A stretch of 64,000 nt of DNA from Solirubrobacter ginsenosidimutans (GTDB lineage Bacteria > Actinomycetota > Thermoleophilia > Solirubrobacterales > Solirubrobacteraceae). Location of the stretch: NCBI RefSeq assembly GCF_027587205.1, contig NZ_JAPDOD010000024.1, positions 1-64,000 of the forward strand. Reading direction: 5' to 3'. Position 1 is the first letter of the stretch; every line of letters starts with the position of its first letter. Under the pieces are notes generated by a model. The model was not told the origin of the DNA. It saw only the letters and a program-made list of their open reading frames with translations, and searched no databases. The translations under genes and the position numbers were made by a program. Shown here in pieces: positions 18,916-28,840 of the stretch.

Positions 18916-19677
18916 TTGCGCATCACCGTCCTTGGGAAATCGCCGGCGTGGCAGGACGCCGACGGCGCCTGCTCGGGCTACCTCGTCGAGACCGGGCCCG
19001 CCCACCCGGCCGTGCTGCTCGATTGCGGTCCGGGCGTGTTCGCCAAGCTGCGCACCCGCGTCGACTACGCCGCGGTCGGCGCCGTGGTGATCACGCACCT
19101 GCACGCGGACCACATCCTCGATCTCGTCCCGTACGCGTCCGCGTTGCGCTATGGCCCGCGGTCGGCGCGGCCCAAGCTCTATGCGCCGCCGGGCGGCCTC
19201 GAGGCGTTCGCGGGGATGTCCAGCGCGACCGCGATGTCGGCCGAGCACGTCGCGCTCGCGTTCGACGTGACCGTCTACGACCCGGCCGACACGCTGACGA
19301 TCGGCGAGGCGACCGTCCGCTTTCAGCCCGTCCCGCACTTCATCCCGGCCAACGCCGTCGAGTTCGCCGCAGGCGGCGCGCGGTTCACGTTCTCGGCGGA
19401 CTGCGCGCCCAATCAGGAGCTGTGCGACTTCGCCGCCGGAACGGACCTGCTGCTGATCGAGGCGACGATCCCCGAACCCGAGCGCGACGGGGATCGTGGG
19501 CACATGACGCCGTTCGAGGCGGGTGAGCACGGCGCGCGGGCTCAAGCGAAACGCGTGGTATTGACCCACTTCTCCGACGAGCTCGACGTCGCGTGGGCAC
19601 GCGCCGAGGGCGAGCGCGGCTTCGGCGCGGCGGTGGACACCGCCCACGAAGGTGCCACGTACGAACTCGGTCGGTAA
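18916..19677 (+). CDS. MBL-fold metallo-hydrolase (RNase Z/phosphodiesterase-like)
   Basis: 253 residues from TTG 18916, giving LRITVLGKSPAWQDADGACSGYLV; the frame extends upstream into antiporter antisense and no ATG or GTG fits. The metal motif HLHADHILDL, then PHFIPANAV, FSADCAPNQEL and a C-terminal VVLTHFSDEL are present. These match the metallo-beta-lactamase family with RNase Z-like order, often annotated as cyclic nucleotide phosphodiesterase or arylsulfatase-like. The substrate cannot be told from sequence. Confidence 0.88.
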   Translation: MRITVLGKSPAWQDADGACSGYLVETGPAHPAVLLDCGPGVFAKLRTRVDYAAVGAVVITHLHADHILDLVPYASALRYGPRSARPKLYAPPGGLEAFAGMSSATAMSAEHVALAFDVTVYDPADTLTIGEATVRFQPVPHFIPANAVEFAAGGARFTFSADCAPNQELCDFAAGTDLLLIEATIPEPERDGDRGHMTPFEAGEHGARAQAKRVVLTHFSDELDVAWARAEGERGFGAAVDTAHEGATYELGR

Positions 19678-19702
19678 AGAAATGTGGCACCCGCGCCGAT
19701 CT

Positions 19703-19720
19703 CTAGGGTCGTGACCCTAG
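19703..19720. promoter_or_regulatory. 18-bp palindrome (CTAGGGTC-GT-GACCCTAG) upstream of the EAL gene
   Basis: Perfect 8-base arms around GT. It contains TAGGGT, a possible -10, and lies 11 bases before ATG 19732 of the EAL gene. It could be an operator, or a short terminator of the hydrolase gene that ends 25 bases upstream. Confidence 0.4.
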
Positions 19721-19731
19721 CCACCGCCGCA

Positions 19732-20736
19732 ATGGACGGGGTACGACTGCTTTCGCACCGGCCGTCAGTGCTCTACAAGATCGAGCATCTCGCCTCCGAG
19801 CCTGCCTCGGGCGATATCTCCGTGCATGGACTCCTGCTGGCCGGCCCCGGCTGGGACGAGCGACTCAAGGCAGTCATCAAGGCGCTGTCGATCTCCGAGC
19901 GCGCGTGCCTGTTCGCCGTGCGCCTGGCCGACGAGCAGTCGCTGCCGGTGCCGGCCGAGACGCTGCTGGACCGGACGCTCTCCGACTGGTTTCCCGAGTT
20001 CCTCTCGCACGGGCAGATGCGGCCGCACTTCCAGCCGATCGTCGACCTGCATGACGGGCTCGCCTACGGCCGCGAGGCGCTGATGCGCGGGATGCTCGGC
20101 GCGGTCGAGCTGCGCGGAGCGGAGCTGATCGCCGCCGCCGAGGCCCACGACGCGCTCTTCTCCTTCGACTACCGCGCCCGCACCGCGGCGCTCGAGATCG
20201 GCCTGCCGCTGCTGCCCGAGGGCGAGACGCTGTTCGTCAACCTCGACCCGCGCGCGGTGCTGGACGTCGAGAGCTCGATGCGCACCACGTGGCCGATCGT
20301 CGGCCGCCTCGGCGCCGACCCGTCGCGGATCTGCCTCGAGGTCATCAAGCCCGAGCGCTGCCCGGACCGCGAGCTGCTGCGCGACATGGTCGCCGAGCAC
20401 CGCAAGCGCGGCGCGCGCGTCGCCCTGGACGATCTCTCCGGAGGCCCCGACTCGCTCGCCTGCCTCGAGCTGCTGCGCCCCGACATCGCGAAGATCGACA
20501 TGGCGCTCACGTCCGGCATCCACCACTCGCCGGCGCGTCGCGCGCTGGTCAAGGCGCTGGTCGACTGCGCCCACGAGCTCGGCGCCAAGGTCGTGGCCGA
20601 GGGTGTGGAGCGCGTCGACGAGTTCCGCGCGATGGCCGACCTCGGCGTCGACCTCGGCCAGGGCTTCTACTTCGGGCAGCCGACCGAGCGTCCGATGGCG
20701 GTCGACACCCGCCTCGTCCGCCCGCATTCGTACTAG
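19732..20736 (+). CDS. EAL-domain protein (cyclic-di-GMP phosphodiesterase or sensor)
   Basis: 334 residues from ATG 19732; GTG 19684 or 19711 are alternatives, but a palindrome lies over them. The first ~95 residues are an uncharacterised domain; EAL follows. Catalytic-type residues seen: REALMRG (E), VNLDP (N), LEVIK (E), ALDDLSGG (DD), AKIDMAL (K), AEGVE (E), LGQGFYFGQP (Q). However, the second Glu of the usual LEITE is Lys and loop 6 reads DDLSGG instead of DDFGTG, so hydrolysis may be weak. No GGDEF partner is adjacent. Confidence 0.88.
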   Translation: MDGVRLLSHRPSVLYKIEHLASEPASGDISVHGLLLAGPGWDERLKAVIKALSISERACLFAVRLADEQSLPVPAETLLDRTLSDWFPEFLSHGQMRPHFQPIVDLHDGLAYGREALMRGMLGAVELRGAELIAAAEAHDALFSFDYRARTAALEIGLPLLPEGETLFVNLDPRAVLDVESSMRTTWPIVGRLGADPSRICLEVIKPERCPDRELLRDMVAEHRKRGARVALDDLSGGPDSLACLELLRPDIAKIDMALTSGIHHSPARRALVKALVDCAHELGAKVVAEGVERVDEFRAMADLGVDLGQGFYFGQPTERPMAVDTRLVRPHSY

Positions 20737-22001
20737 CGGATCAGTTTCACCTTCACCGGCTTCGCTCCCGCCAGCGTCAGCTGCGCCGTGAGCGAGTGCC
20801 GCTTCGTCAGCGCCCTGCGTGCGGTCAAGGAGAGCTTGAGCTTGAGCTTCGCCTTCGCGCCCGGCTTCACGGTCCCGCGCGCGCTGGCGATCGTCACCGC
20901 CTTCTTCGCTCCCGGGAGGGTCGCCGTCAGCTTCAGGCTGACGCGGCAGCTCGAGCGCGCGAGCGCGGGGCAACTCGCCTCCGCGGCGAGTGAGCCCGCC
21001 TTGGAGACCGTGTAGCGCTTGGCCGCCTTCAGCGTCCCGGCGGTTCCGGCGGGGCCGGGGCTCGCCGTCGGGGTTGCGGTCGGCGTGGGGCTAGGGGTGG
21101 GGATGCGCGTCGGGACCGGCGTCGGCGTGACGGTCACCGGGGGATGGTTGACCACCTTCAGGTCGTAACTGCGCACCGACGCGTTGCCCGCCCCGTCGGT
21201 CACCGTCACCTCGAGCTTGTGGGTGCCGTCGGGCACCAGCGTGCTGTCCAGCGGCAGCGTGATGCGCTTGGCCGTCGGGCAGTCGTCGTTGAGCGGCAGG
21301 TCGATCGTCGTGTCGCCCGGCGAGAGCTCGCTGCAGAACGCCTGCCCGAATCCGACCGACGCCATCGGGACGCCGCCCAGCGTCGCGGTCGCGGTCGCGA
21401 GGCCGATCCCGCCGTCGCGCGCGTCGATGAGGATGTTGACCACGCCGGCCGCGTAGCTCGGGATCTGCGCGACGTCGAAGACCGGCCGGAGGTCGTCGCG
21501 TACCTGCAGCGCGAGGAAGCGGAACTCCACCGCGGAGCCGGTCATGTCGCAGCCGGCGGTCGCGCAGCGCACGCCGAGCTCGACCCACGACCCTCCGACC
21601 GTCTTGTTGAAGACGCCGTCGAGCGTGCCGGCACCGTCGAGCGACTCGAGGTCGCTGTTCGACGTACGCGCGAAGTATCCGGGCCCGGTCACGCGGCGCC
21701 CGATCCACACGCCCTCGATCGCCGTGCTGCCCACGGGCGGGGTGAAGCGCAGCGACGCGTAGCTCCCCTCAGGCGGGCTGGTGTTCTGGAAACCGAGGCG
21801 GATCGTGTCGGCGGCCGTCTGGCACGGCTGGCTCGACGTGAGCGTCACGGACGCGCCCGCCGATTGGGACGCGTCATAGCTCACCGGCAGCGGCCGCCCG
21901 TCCGGGCCGTGACAGGCCCACAGCATCACGTCGCTCGCGCGTGCCGAAGCCGGTGCTGCGGCCAGCACGGCGAAAACGGCGAGCGCGAGCAACCGACGCA
22001 T
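20733..22001 (-). CDS. Secreted protein of the WACHGP family with PT linker (paralogue 1)
   Basis: 422 residues. ATG 22001 is preferred over the preceding TTG because TACCTT lies 6 bases before it. The signal peptide (MRRLLALAVFAVLAAAPASA) is followed by VMLWACHGPDGRPLPV, a motif shared with the next gene, and beta-rich domains with paired cysteines. An Ig-like segment (PDGTHKLEVTVTDGAGNAS) ends at a Pro/Thr linker (~300-330). The C-terminal domain is Lys/Leu/Ala-rich (LKLKLSLTARRALTKRHSLT). Likely exported and surface-associated; function unknown. Its TAG overlaps that of the convergent EAL gene within CTAG. Confidence 0.82.
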   Translation of the reverse strand: MRRLLALAVFAVLAAAPASARASDVMLWACHGPDGRPLPVSYDASQSAGASVTLTSSQPCQTAADTIRLGFQNTSPPEGSYASLRFTPPVGSTAIEGVWIGRRVTGPGYFARTSNSDLESLDGAGTLDGVFNKTVGGSWVELGVRCATAGCDMTGSAVEFRFLALQVRDDLRPVFDVAQIPSYAAGVVNILIDARDGGIGLATATATLGGVPMASVGFGQAFCSELSPGDTTIDLPLNDDCPTAKRITLPLDSTLVPDGTHKLEVTVTDGAGNASVRSYDLKVVNHPPVTVTPTPVPTRIPTPSPTPTATPTASPGPAGTAGTLKAAKRYTVSKAGSLAAEASCPALARSSCRVSLKLTATLPGAKKAVTIASARGTVKPGAKAKLKLKLSLTARRALTKRHSLTAQLTLAGAKPVKVKLIR

Positions 22002-22007
22002 CAAGCG

Positions 22008-22013
22008 AAGGTA
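22008..22013 (-). promoter_or_regulatory. -10 element (TACCTT on the minus strand)
   Basis: TACCTT ends 6 bases before ATG 22001 in the 39-base gap between the two paralogues, so the downstream copy probably has its own leaderless transcript. Confidence 0.4.
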
Positions 22014-22040
22014 CTCGGGCCGTGACGCCGCTGGAACCCC

Positions 22041-23417
22041 TTACCCGCGCAAACGGACAGTCGTTGGAGCCGCACCGCTCAGGGTCAGCGTCGCCGTCAG
22101 CGTGCCCTTGCGCGCGAGCGTGCGGCGGGCCGCGCTCGAGAGCTTCAGGACGATCGTCGCCCGCTTCCCGGGCTTGGAGCTGCCGCGGCCGGTGGCGATC
22201 GTCTTGCCGCCGGCCTTGAGCGTCAGGCGGTGCGCGCACGCCTTCGCGGCGGTCGCCGGGCACAGGACCGAGACGCTGTAGGCGCCCCTGCGCGAGACGC
22301 GCTTCGGGAGCCGGACGAGGGCGGCCGTCGTCGGCTTGGGCGGGGCTGCGGCGGGCGTGGGGGACGCCGTCGGGACCGGCGCGGGAAGCGTGATCGGGGT
22401 GGCGGTCGGCGACGCGGTCGGCTCGGCGGTTGCCGTCGCCGTGGCGGTGACGGTCGGGTCGGGTGTCGCGGTCGGCGGCGACGAGACGGTGGCCGTCGCG
22501 GTGACGGTCGCGGTGGCCGTCGCCGTCGCGGTGGGCGTTGCGGTCGCGGTCGACGTGGGCGTCGCCGTCGGCGTCGCGACGTGGTTGACGACCTCGAACT
22601 GCTGCGACTGCGTGACCGCGTTGCCGGCGACGTCGGTCGCGGTCACGCCGAGCGTGTGGACGCCGTCGGCGACCGCGGTCGTGTCGACCACCAGGGCGAC
22701 CTGCCCGACGTGGACGCACTCGGCGTCCAGCGCGACGTCCCCGGTCGTGTCGGCCGGCGACAGCTCGGCGCAGCCGCCGAAGCTCGCGAGCGCCATGCCG
22801 GTGCCATCGATCGACGCGGCGGCGGAACGGAGCCCCACGCCGGCGTCGTTTGCGTGCACGTCGAGGTTCAGGACGCCCGCCGCCGGGCTGTGGGTCCCGC
22901 CGACGGCCATCTGTGGGGCGGCCGTATCCAGCACCGTCAACGCGAGCCGGCGCAGCTGGAAGCCGGCGCCGGCGAGGCCTACGCAGCGCGCCACGAGGCT
23001 CGCGTCGCAGCGCAGGCTCAGCGCCACCGAGTCGCCGGAGGCGGGGTAGGTGACGACACCGTCGAGCAGTGCGCCGGCCGACTCGCTCTCGAGCGCGCCG
23101 GCGGTGTACCCCGGCCCGCGGGCCTGGCGATCCAGGGTGACGGCGGTCAACGTGACGTTGGGCGGAATCCGTGCGATCAGCTTGGCCTCGGACTGGCCGT
23201 TCGGGTCAGCGCGCGTGAAGCCCGCGGTCAGCGCCGAGCCGGGCAGCGTGCAGCCACCCCCGAACTCGACGTCGAAGACCTGCGCGCGCAGGAACGCGCC
23301 GGAGCCCAGCGGCTCCCCGGCGGGGCCGTGACAGGCCCACAGCCGCACTTCTCCCGCGTGCGCGGGGGTGGCGAGCAGGAGGAACGCGAGGAGCACCAGT
23401 CCGGAAATCCGTTTCAC
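22041..23417 (-). CDS. Secreted protein of the WACHGP family with PT linker (paralogue 2)
   Basis: 458 residues from GTG 23417, which starts the signal peptide VKRISGLVLLAFLLLATPAHA; the frame runs on upstream but over the divergent hsp20 remnant. It shares with the neighbouring gene the motif VRLWACHGPAGEPLGS, the domain order, an Ig-like DGVHTLGVTATDVAGNAV segment, a long Thr/Ala/Pro linker (~300-380, many TATAT units) and a Lys/Arg-rich C-terminal domain (KRVSRRGAYSVSVLCPATA). Tandem duplication followed by divergence is the likely origin. Confidence 0.82.
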   Translation of the reverse strand: MKRISGLVLLAFLLLATPAHAGEVRLWACHGPAGEPLGSGAFLRAQVFDVEFGGGCTLPGSALTAGFTRADPNGQSEAKLIARIPPNVTLTAVTLDRQARGPGYTAGALESESAGALLDGVVTYPASGDSVALSLRCDASLVARCVGLAGAGFQLRRLALTVLDTAAPQMAVGGTHSPAAGVLNLDVHANDAGVGLRSAAASIDGTGMALASFGGCAELSPADTTGDVALDAECVHVGQVALVVDTTAVADGVHTLGVTATDVAGNAVTQSQQFEVVNHVATPTATPTSTATATPTATATATATVTATATVSSPPTATPDPTVTATATATAEPTASPTATPITLPAPVPTASPTPAAAPPKPTTAALVRLPKRVSRRGAYSVSVLCPATAAKACAHRLTLKAGGKTIATGRGSSKPGKRATIVLKLSSAARRTLARKGTLTATLTLSGAAPTTVRLRG

Positions 23418-23423
23418 CGGCGC

Positions 23424-23429
23424 AACGTA
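23424..23429 (-). promoter_or_regulatory. -10 element (TACGTT on the minus strand)
   Basis: TACGTT ends 6 bases before GTG 23417 without a Shine-Dalgarno. The divergent hsp20 remnant has TAGCAT (23447-23452) 9 bases before its ATG, so the two promoters lie back to back. Confidence 0.4.
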
Positions 23430-23461
23430 GCGGAGAGCGTGTTGGTTAGCATCGGGCGGCA

Positions 23462-23714
23462 ATGCCTCAAGAGCGGGACCTCTTCGCCAACTTCGAGCGG
23501 ATGCGGCGAGAGATGGACGAGCTGTTCGGCGACGTGCTCGATCGCGGACTCGCGCCGCGCCGCCGCGGCGGTTTCTCGCCCGCCGTCGACGTCTTCTACG
23601 CCAGCGACCCGCCACGGACGCCGACGCCACCTACGAGGACGGGATCCTGACCGTGGAATTGCCCCTCAGCCGGCCCGCGCGGCCGCGCACCGTCCCGATT
23701 CGCGCGACGGACAG

Positions 23715-23718
<4 letters not shown>
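23462..23718 (+). pseudogene. Hsp20/alpha-crystallin small heat-shock protein, internally deleted and frameshifted
   Basis: The first ~51 codons from ATG 23462 read as a normal Hsp20 N-terminus (MPQERDLFANFERMRREMDE, FSPAVDVFYASD). That frame then meets TGA at 23648-23650. In another frame, bases from ~23611 encode the Hsp20 C-terminus: DADATYEDGILTVELPLS plus the IxI-type motif RTVPIRATDR, ending TGA 23716-23718. About 50 codons of the alpha-crystallin core are missing and the halves are out of frame. The remnant stop still overlaps the lon ATG (ATGA), evidence of an ancestral coupled hsp20-lon operon. Confidence 0.8.
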
Positions 23719-26099
<2,381 letters not shown>

Positions 26100-26121
26100 A
26101 AGCGAGTTGAGCGAGGGAGCG

Positions 26122-26571
26122 ATGGCGAACAAGAAGGTGCAGAAGGCCGGGAAGGCGGCTCAATCAGCCCGCTCCAACCCGTACGTCCAGAAGCTGATCG
26201 AGGACGAAGAGCTTCGACAGAACATCGTCCAGGCGTACGAGTCGGCTCGCGACGCGTATGGGCGGCTGAACACCGGGAAGAGCCCCGCCAAGCAGATCTT
26301 CGATGACAAGAAGCTGCAGAAGCACGTCAAGGACGTTGCCGGCAGCGTTCGCGATGTCAGCGTCGGCCTCTACGAGGCGCCGGCGAAGCAGAAGAAGCGC
26401 GGCGGCGGCCTCGGCCGTCTGATCCTGCTCGGCGTCGTCGGCGGCGCTGTCGCCCTCGTTGTCTCCGAGGGTCTGCGCAAGAAGGTGCTCGACGCGCTGT
26501 TCGGCGCCGAGGAGGAGTTCGAGTACACCTCGACCACCTCTACGCCGACTCCCGCCGGCACCGCAGCCTGA
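26122..26571 (+). CDS. Small membrane protein downstream of lon, function unknown
   Basis: 149 residues; ATG 26122 follows a GGGAG site and starts MANKKVQKAGKAAQSARSNP. The basic, helical N-terminal ~90 residues (VQKLIEDEELRQNIVQAYES) precede one hydrophobic segment (LGRLILLGVVGGAVALVVSE, about 103-122) and a short acidic Thr-rich tail. Only 22 bases after lon and before a strong terminator, so the two are probably one transcript. Resembles YtxH-like or stress-associated membrane proteins in general form only. Confidence 0.8.
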   Translation: MANKKVQKAGKAAQSARSNPYVQKLIEDEELRQNIVQAYESARDAYGRLNTGKSPAKQIFDDKKLQKHVKDVAGSVRDVSVGLYEAPAKQKKRGGGLGRLILLGVVGGAVALVVSEGLRKKVLDALFGAEEEFEYTSTTSTPTPAGTAA

Positions 26572-26600
26572 TGAAGCCGGCCTTAATTCTCTAGGTCTTG

Positions 26601-26630
26601 GAGGGCGCCCACCGGGCGCCCTCTTTCGTT
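26601..26630 (+). terminator. Rho-independent terminator of the lon operon
   Basis: A perfect 10-bp stem (GAGGGCGCCC, 26601-26610 with 26614-26623) and ACC loop are followed by TTTCGTT. It lies 30 bases after the last gene of the lon operon. Confidence 0.85.
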
Positions 26631-26633
26631 TCG

Positions 26634-26639
26634 TAGGGT
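26634..26639 (+). promoter_or_regulatory. -10 element (TAGGGT) of the aldo/keto reductase gene
   Basis: TAGGGT ends 7 bases before ATG 26647, directly after the lon-operon terminator. It supports ATG 26647 over the overlapping GTG 26638. Confidence 0.45.
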
Positions 26640-26646
26640 GTCGGGC

Positions 26647-27543
26647 ATGGACCTCGACGTGTACGGCCTCTGCCTCGGCGGCAACGTCTTCGGCTGGACC
26701 GCGGACCGCGAAGCGTCGTTCGCCGTCCTCGACGCCTACGTCGAAGCGGGCGGGAACTTCATCGACACCGCCGACACCTACATGCGCCCGAACATGGGCA
26801 TCTCGGAGACGATCATCGGCGAGTGGATGACGGCGCGGTCCAATCGCGACTCGCTCGTCATCGCCACCAAGGTCGGCTCCGACGGCGGGCTCGGCGCGGC
26901 CAACATCGCTTCGCATGCGGTCCAGTCGCTGGAGCGCCTGCAGACCGACCGCATCGACCTCTACTACGCCCACAAGGACGACGGGGACGTGCCGGTCGAG
27001 GAGACCGTCCGCGCGTTCGACGCGCTGGTCCGCGAGGGCCGCGTGCTGCACGTCGCGATGTCCAACACGACCGGCGAGCGGCTGGCGGAGTCGCTGGAGT
27101 TCGCGCAGCGCGAGGGGCTGGCCGCCTACGAGTGGCTGCAGCCGCACTACAACCTGGTCGAGCGCGCCGGCTACGAGCAGGAGTTCGCGCCGGTCGTCTC
27201 GCGGTTCGGGCTCGACGTCGCGCCGTACTACGCGCTCGCTTCGGGGTTCCTCACGGGCAAGTACCGAGCGGGGTCGGCGAACGGCGACTCGCCGCGCGCG
27301 TCGAAGGCCGCTTCCTACCTGGATGCGCGGGGCGAGGCCGTCCTGGCGGCGCTGGACGAGGTCGCCGCCGAGCACGAAGTCCCGGTCGCGGCGGTGGCCA
27401 TCGCCTGGCTGCTGACCAAGCCGGGCGTGACCGCGCCGATCGCCAGCGCCCGGACGGTCGAGCAGCTGCAGGCCGTGCTCCCGGGCGTCACGCTCGCGCT
27501 GAGCGAGGATCAGATCACCCGACTCGACGAGGCCTCAGCCTGA
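26647..27543 (+). CDS. Aldo/keto reductase
   Basis: 298 residues of the AKR TIM-barrel family, NADPH-dependent oxidoreductases. The tetrad is visible: Asp in FIDTADTYMRP, Tyr of the same stretch, Lys in IATKVGSDGG and His in DLYYAHKDDGD. The C-terminal NADPH site reads TAPIASARTVEQLQ. It resembles YajO/YghZ-type enzymes; the substrate is unknown. The stop overlaps the next ATG (TGATG), so the methyltransferase is co-translated. Confidence 0.93.
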   Translation: MDLDVYGLCLGGNVFGWTADREASFAVLDAYVEAGGNFIDTADTYMRPNMGISETIIGEWMTARSNRDSLVIATKVGSDGGLGAANIASHAVQSLERLQTDRIDLYYAHKDDGDVPVEETVRAFDALVREGRVLHVAMSNTTGERLAESLEFAQREGLAAYEWLQPHYNLVERAGYEQEFAPVVSRFGLDVAPYYALASGFLTGKYRAGSANGDSPRASKAASYLDARGEAVLAALDEVAAEHEVPVAAVAIAWLLTKPGVTAPIASARTVEQLQAVLPGVTLALSEDQITRLDEASA

Positions 27544-28130
27544 TGGACGCCACCCGCCAGACCTTCCTGGACGAGCTCTACGCGCACGGCCGCGCACACG
27601 ACGAGCAGCGCGAGGACCGCCTGCAGCGCCTGCGCAACGTGGAGCCCGAGACCGCCGAGCTGCTCGGCGTGCTCGTGCGGGCCATGAGCGCCACGCGGGT
27701 GCTCGAGGTCGGCACCTCCAACGGCTACTCGACGATCTGGCTCGGCGACGCCGCCGAAGCCGTCGGCGGCAGCGTCATCTCGCTCGAGATCGAGGCCGAC
27801 CGGACCGCCCAGGCCGCGAGCAACCTGACCGAGGCGGGCGTGAAGGAGTTCGTCGACCTCCGCACCCAGGACGCCGCGGAGGCGCTCGCGAGCTTCGCCG
27901 ACGCCGCCTTCGACCTGATCTTCCTCGACGCCGAGCGCCCGCTGTACGCGGGCTACTGGCCCGACCTGATCCGGATCCTGCGCCCGAACGGCCTGCTCGT
28001 CGTCGACAACACGCTCTCGCACGCCAAGGACCTCGTCGAGTTCTCGGAGCTCGTGTACGCCTCAGAGCAGGTCACCTCGACCCTGTTGACGGTGGGCGCC
28101 GGGGTGCTGCTGATCGTCAAGTCGACCTAA
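27543..28130 (+). CDS. O-methyltransferase (class I SAM-dependent)
   Basis: 195 residues. The SAM motif VLEVGTSNGYSTIWLG, acidic loop ISLEIEADRT and metal-type motif DLIFLDAERPLYAGYW are those of the catechol/caffeoyl-CoA O-methyltransferase family (methyltransferase_3/24), followed by GLLVVDNTLSH. It shares a start/stop overlap with the aldo/keto reductase, suggesting action on a common small phenolic or aldehyde product, which is inference. Confidence 0.9.
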   Translation: MDATRQTFLDELYAHGRAHDEQREDRLQRLRNVEPETAELLGVLVRAMSATRVLEVGTSNGYSTIWLGDAAEAVGGSVISLEIEADRTAQAASNLTEAGVKEFVDLRTQDAAEALASFADAAFDLIFLDAERPLYAGYWPDLIRILRPNGLLVVDNTLSHAKDLVEFSELVYASEQVTSTLLTVGAGVLLIVKST

Positions 28131-28172
28131 TTTCAGGGCGCCGTTCCGATTGTCGCGGGCGGCGGCGGGGCG

Positions 28173-28178
28173 TACGGT
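28173..28178 (+). promoter_or_regulatory. -10 element (TACGGT) for the small secreted protein gene
   Basis: TACGGT ends 6 bases before ATG 28185 and there is no Shine-Dalgarno, consistent with leaderless expression. Confidence 0.45.
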
Positions 28179-28184
28179 CGGGGC

Positions 28185-28487
28185 ATGTTCCGACCCCTCA
28201 TCGTGGGCGCATTGTGCGCTCTGGCCGGTCTCATGCTCACGCCGGCGAGTCACGCCGCGACCCGCGCCTGCGGGCTGACGGCGCGCATCGACGGCGTCCG
28301 CTACGACGTCCGCGAGACGCGCGGGAACGTGGCCTGCCGCACCGTCAAGCGGGTCGTCACGACGTTCCTGCGCGACGACGAGGTGGCCTCACCCTGGACG
28401 TGCTTCCGCGGCCACGGCGCTTCGCCGTACGCGGCGTCCTGCGCGCGCGGCAAGAGCGTGGTGGTGCGGGTGTACGCGCCGACGTAA
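28185..28487 (+). CDS. Small secreted cysteine-containing protein
   Basis: 100 residues. The signal peptide (MFRPLIVGALCALAGLMLTP, cleavage near SHAA) leaves a ~75-residue mature protein with four cysteines (RACGLTAR, NVACRTV, WTCFRGH, AASCARGK) that could form two disulfides. No known family is recognised. The stop codon overlaps the -10 of the next gene. Confidence 0.75.
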   Translation: MFRPLIVGALCALAGLMLTPASHAATRACGLTARIDGVRYDVRETRGNVACRTVKRVVTTFLRDDEVASPWTCFRGHGASPYAASCARGKSVVVRVYAPT

Positions 28488-28490
28488 GGT
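28485..28490 (+). promoter_or_regulatory. -10 element (TAAGGT) overlapping the upstream stop codon
   Basis: TAAGGT begins with the TAA stop of the secreted protein gene and ends 7 bases before ATG 28498. No Shine-Dalgarno is present. Confidence 0.45.
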
Positions 28491-28497
28491 CTAGGGC

Positions 28498-28833
28498 ATG
28501 GCCCTGAGCAACGAAGCGCTCGAACGCGAGCTCGCCAACGACCTCCAGACGCTGGGCGACCTGATCCACGACGAGTCGTTCTACCCCGAGCTCTACAAGA
28601 GCCTCGCAGGCGTGCCGTGGTCCCGCGACGACTCGCACATCGCCCTCAGCTGGAAGAAGACCGAGGAGCTGCTGAACGAGGTCCGGGCGCGGCACGACAA
28701 GCCGAAGCTGCGGCTGGCGCAGACCGGCGGCGAGGGCGAGATCTCCCCGCGCGTCGCGGACGCGCTGGAGCCGCTGGGCTGGACGCCGGGGGCGGCCACG
28801 CCGCGCCACGACGACGCGCACATCGACAGCTGA
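28498..28833 (+). CDS. Conserved-looking small soluble protein, function unknown
   Basis: 111 residues, no signal peptide or membrane segment. Helical N-terminal half (LSNEALERELANDLQTLGDL), then a Trp/Arg-containing middle (GVPWSRDDSHIALSWKKTEE) and an acidic C-terminus. The balanced composition and codon use look genuinely coding. I do not recognise the family. It converges with the AraC gene, 7 bases apart. Confidence 0.72.
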   Translation: MALSNEALERELANDLQTLGDLIHDESFYPELYKSLAGVPWSRDDSHIALSWKKTEELLNEVRARHDKPKLRLAQTGGEGEISPRVADALEPLGWTPGAATPRHDDAHIDS

Positions 28834-28840
28834 GCGTTCG

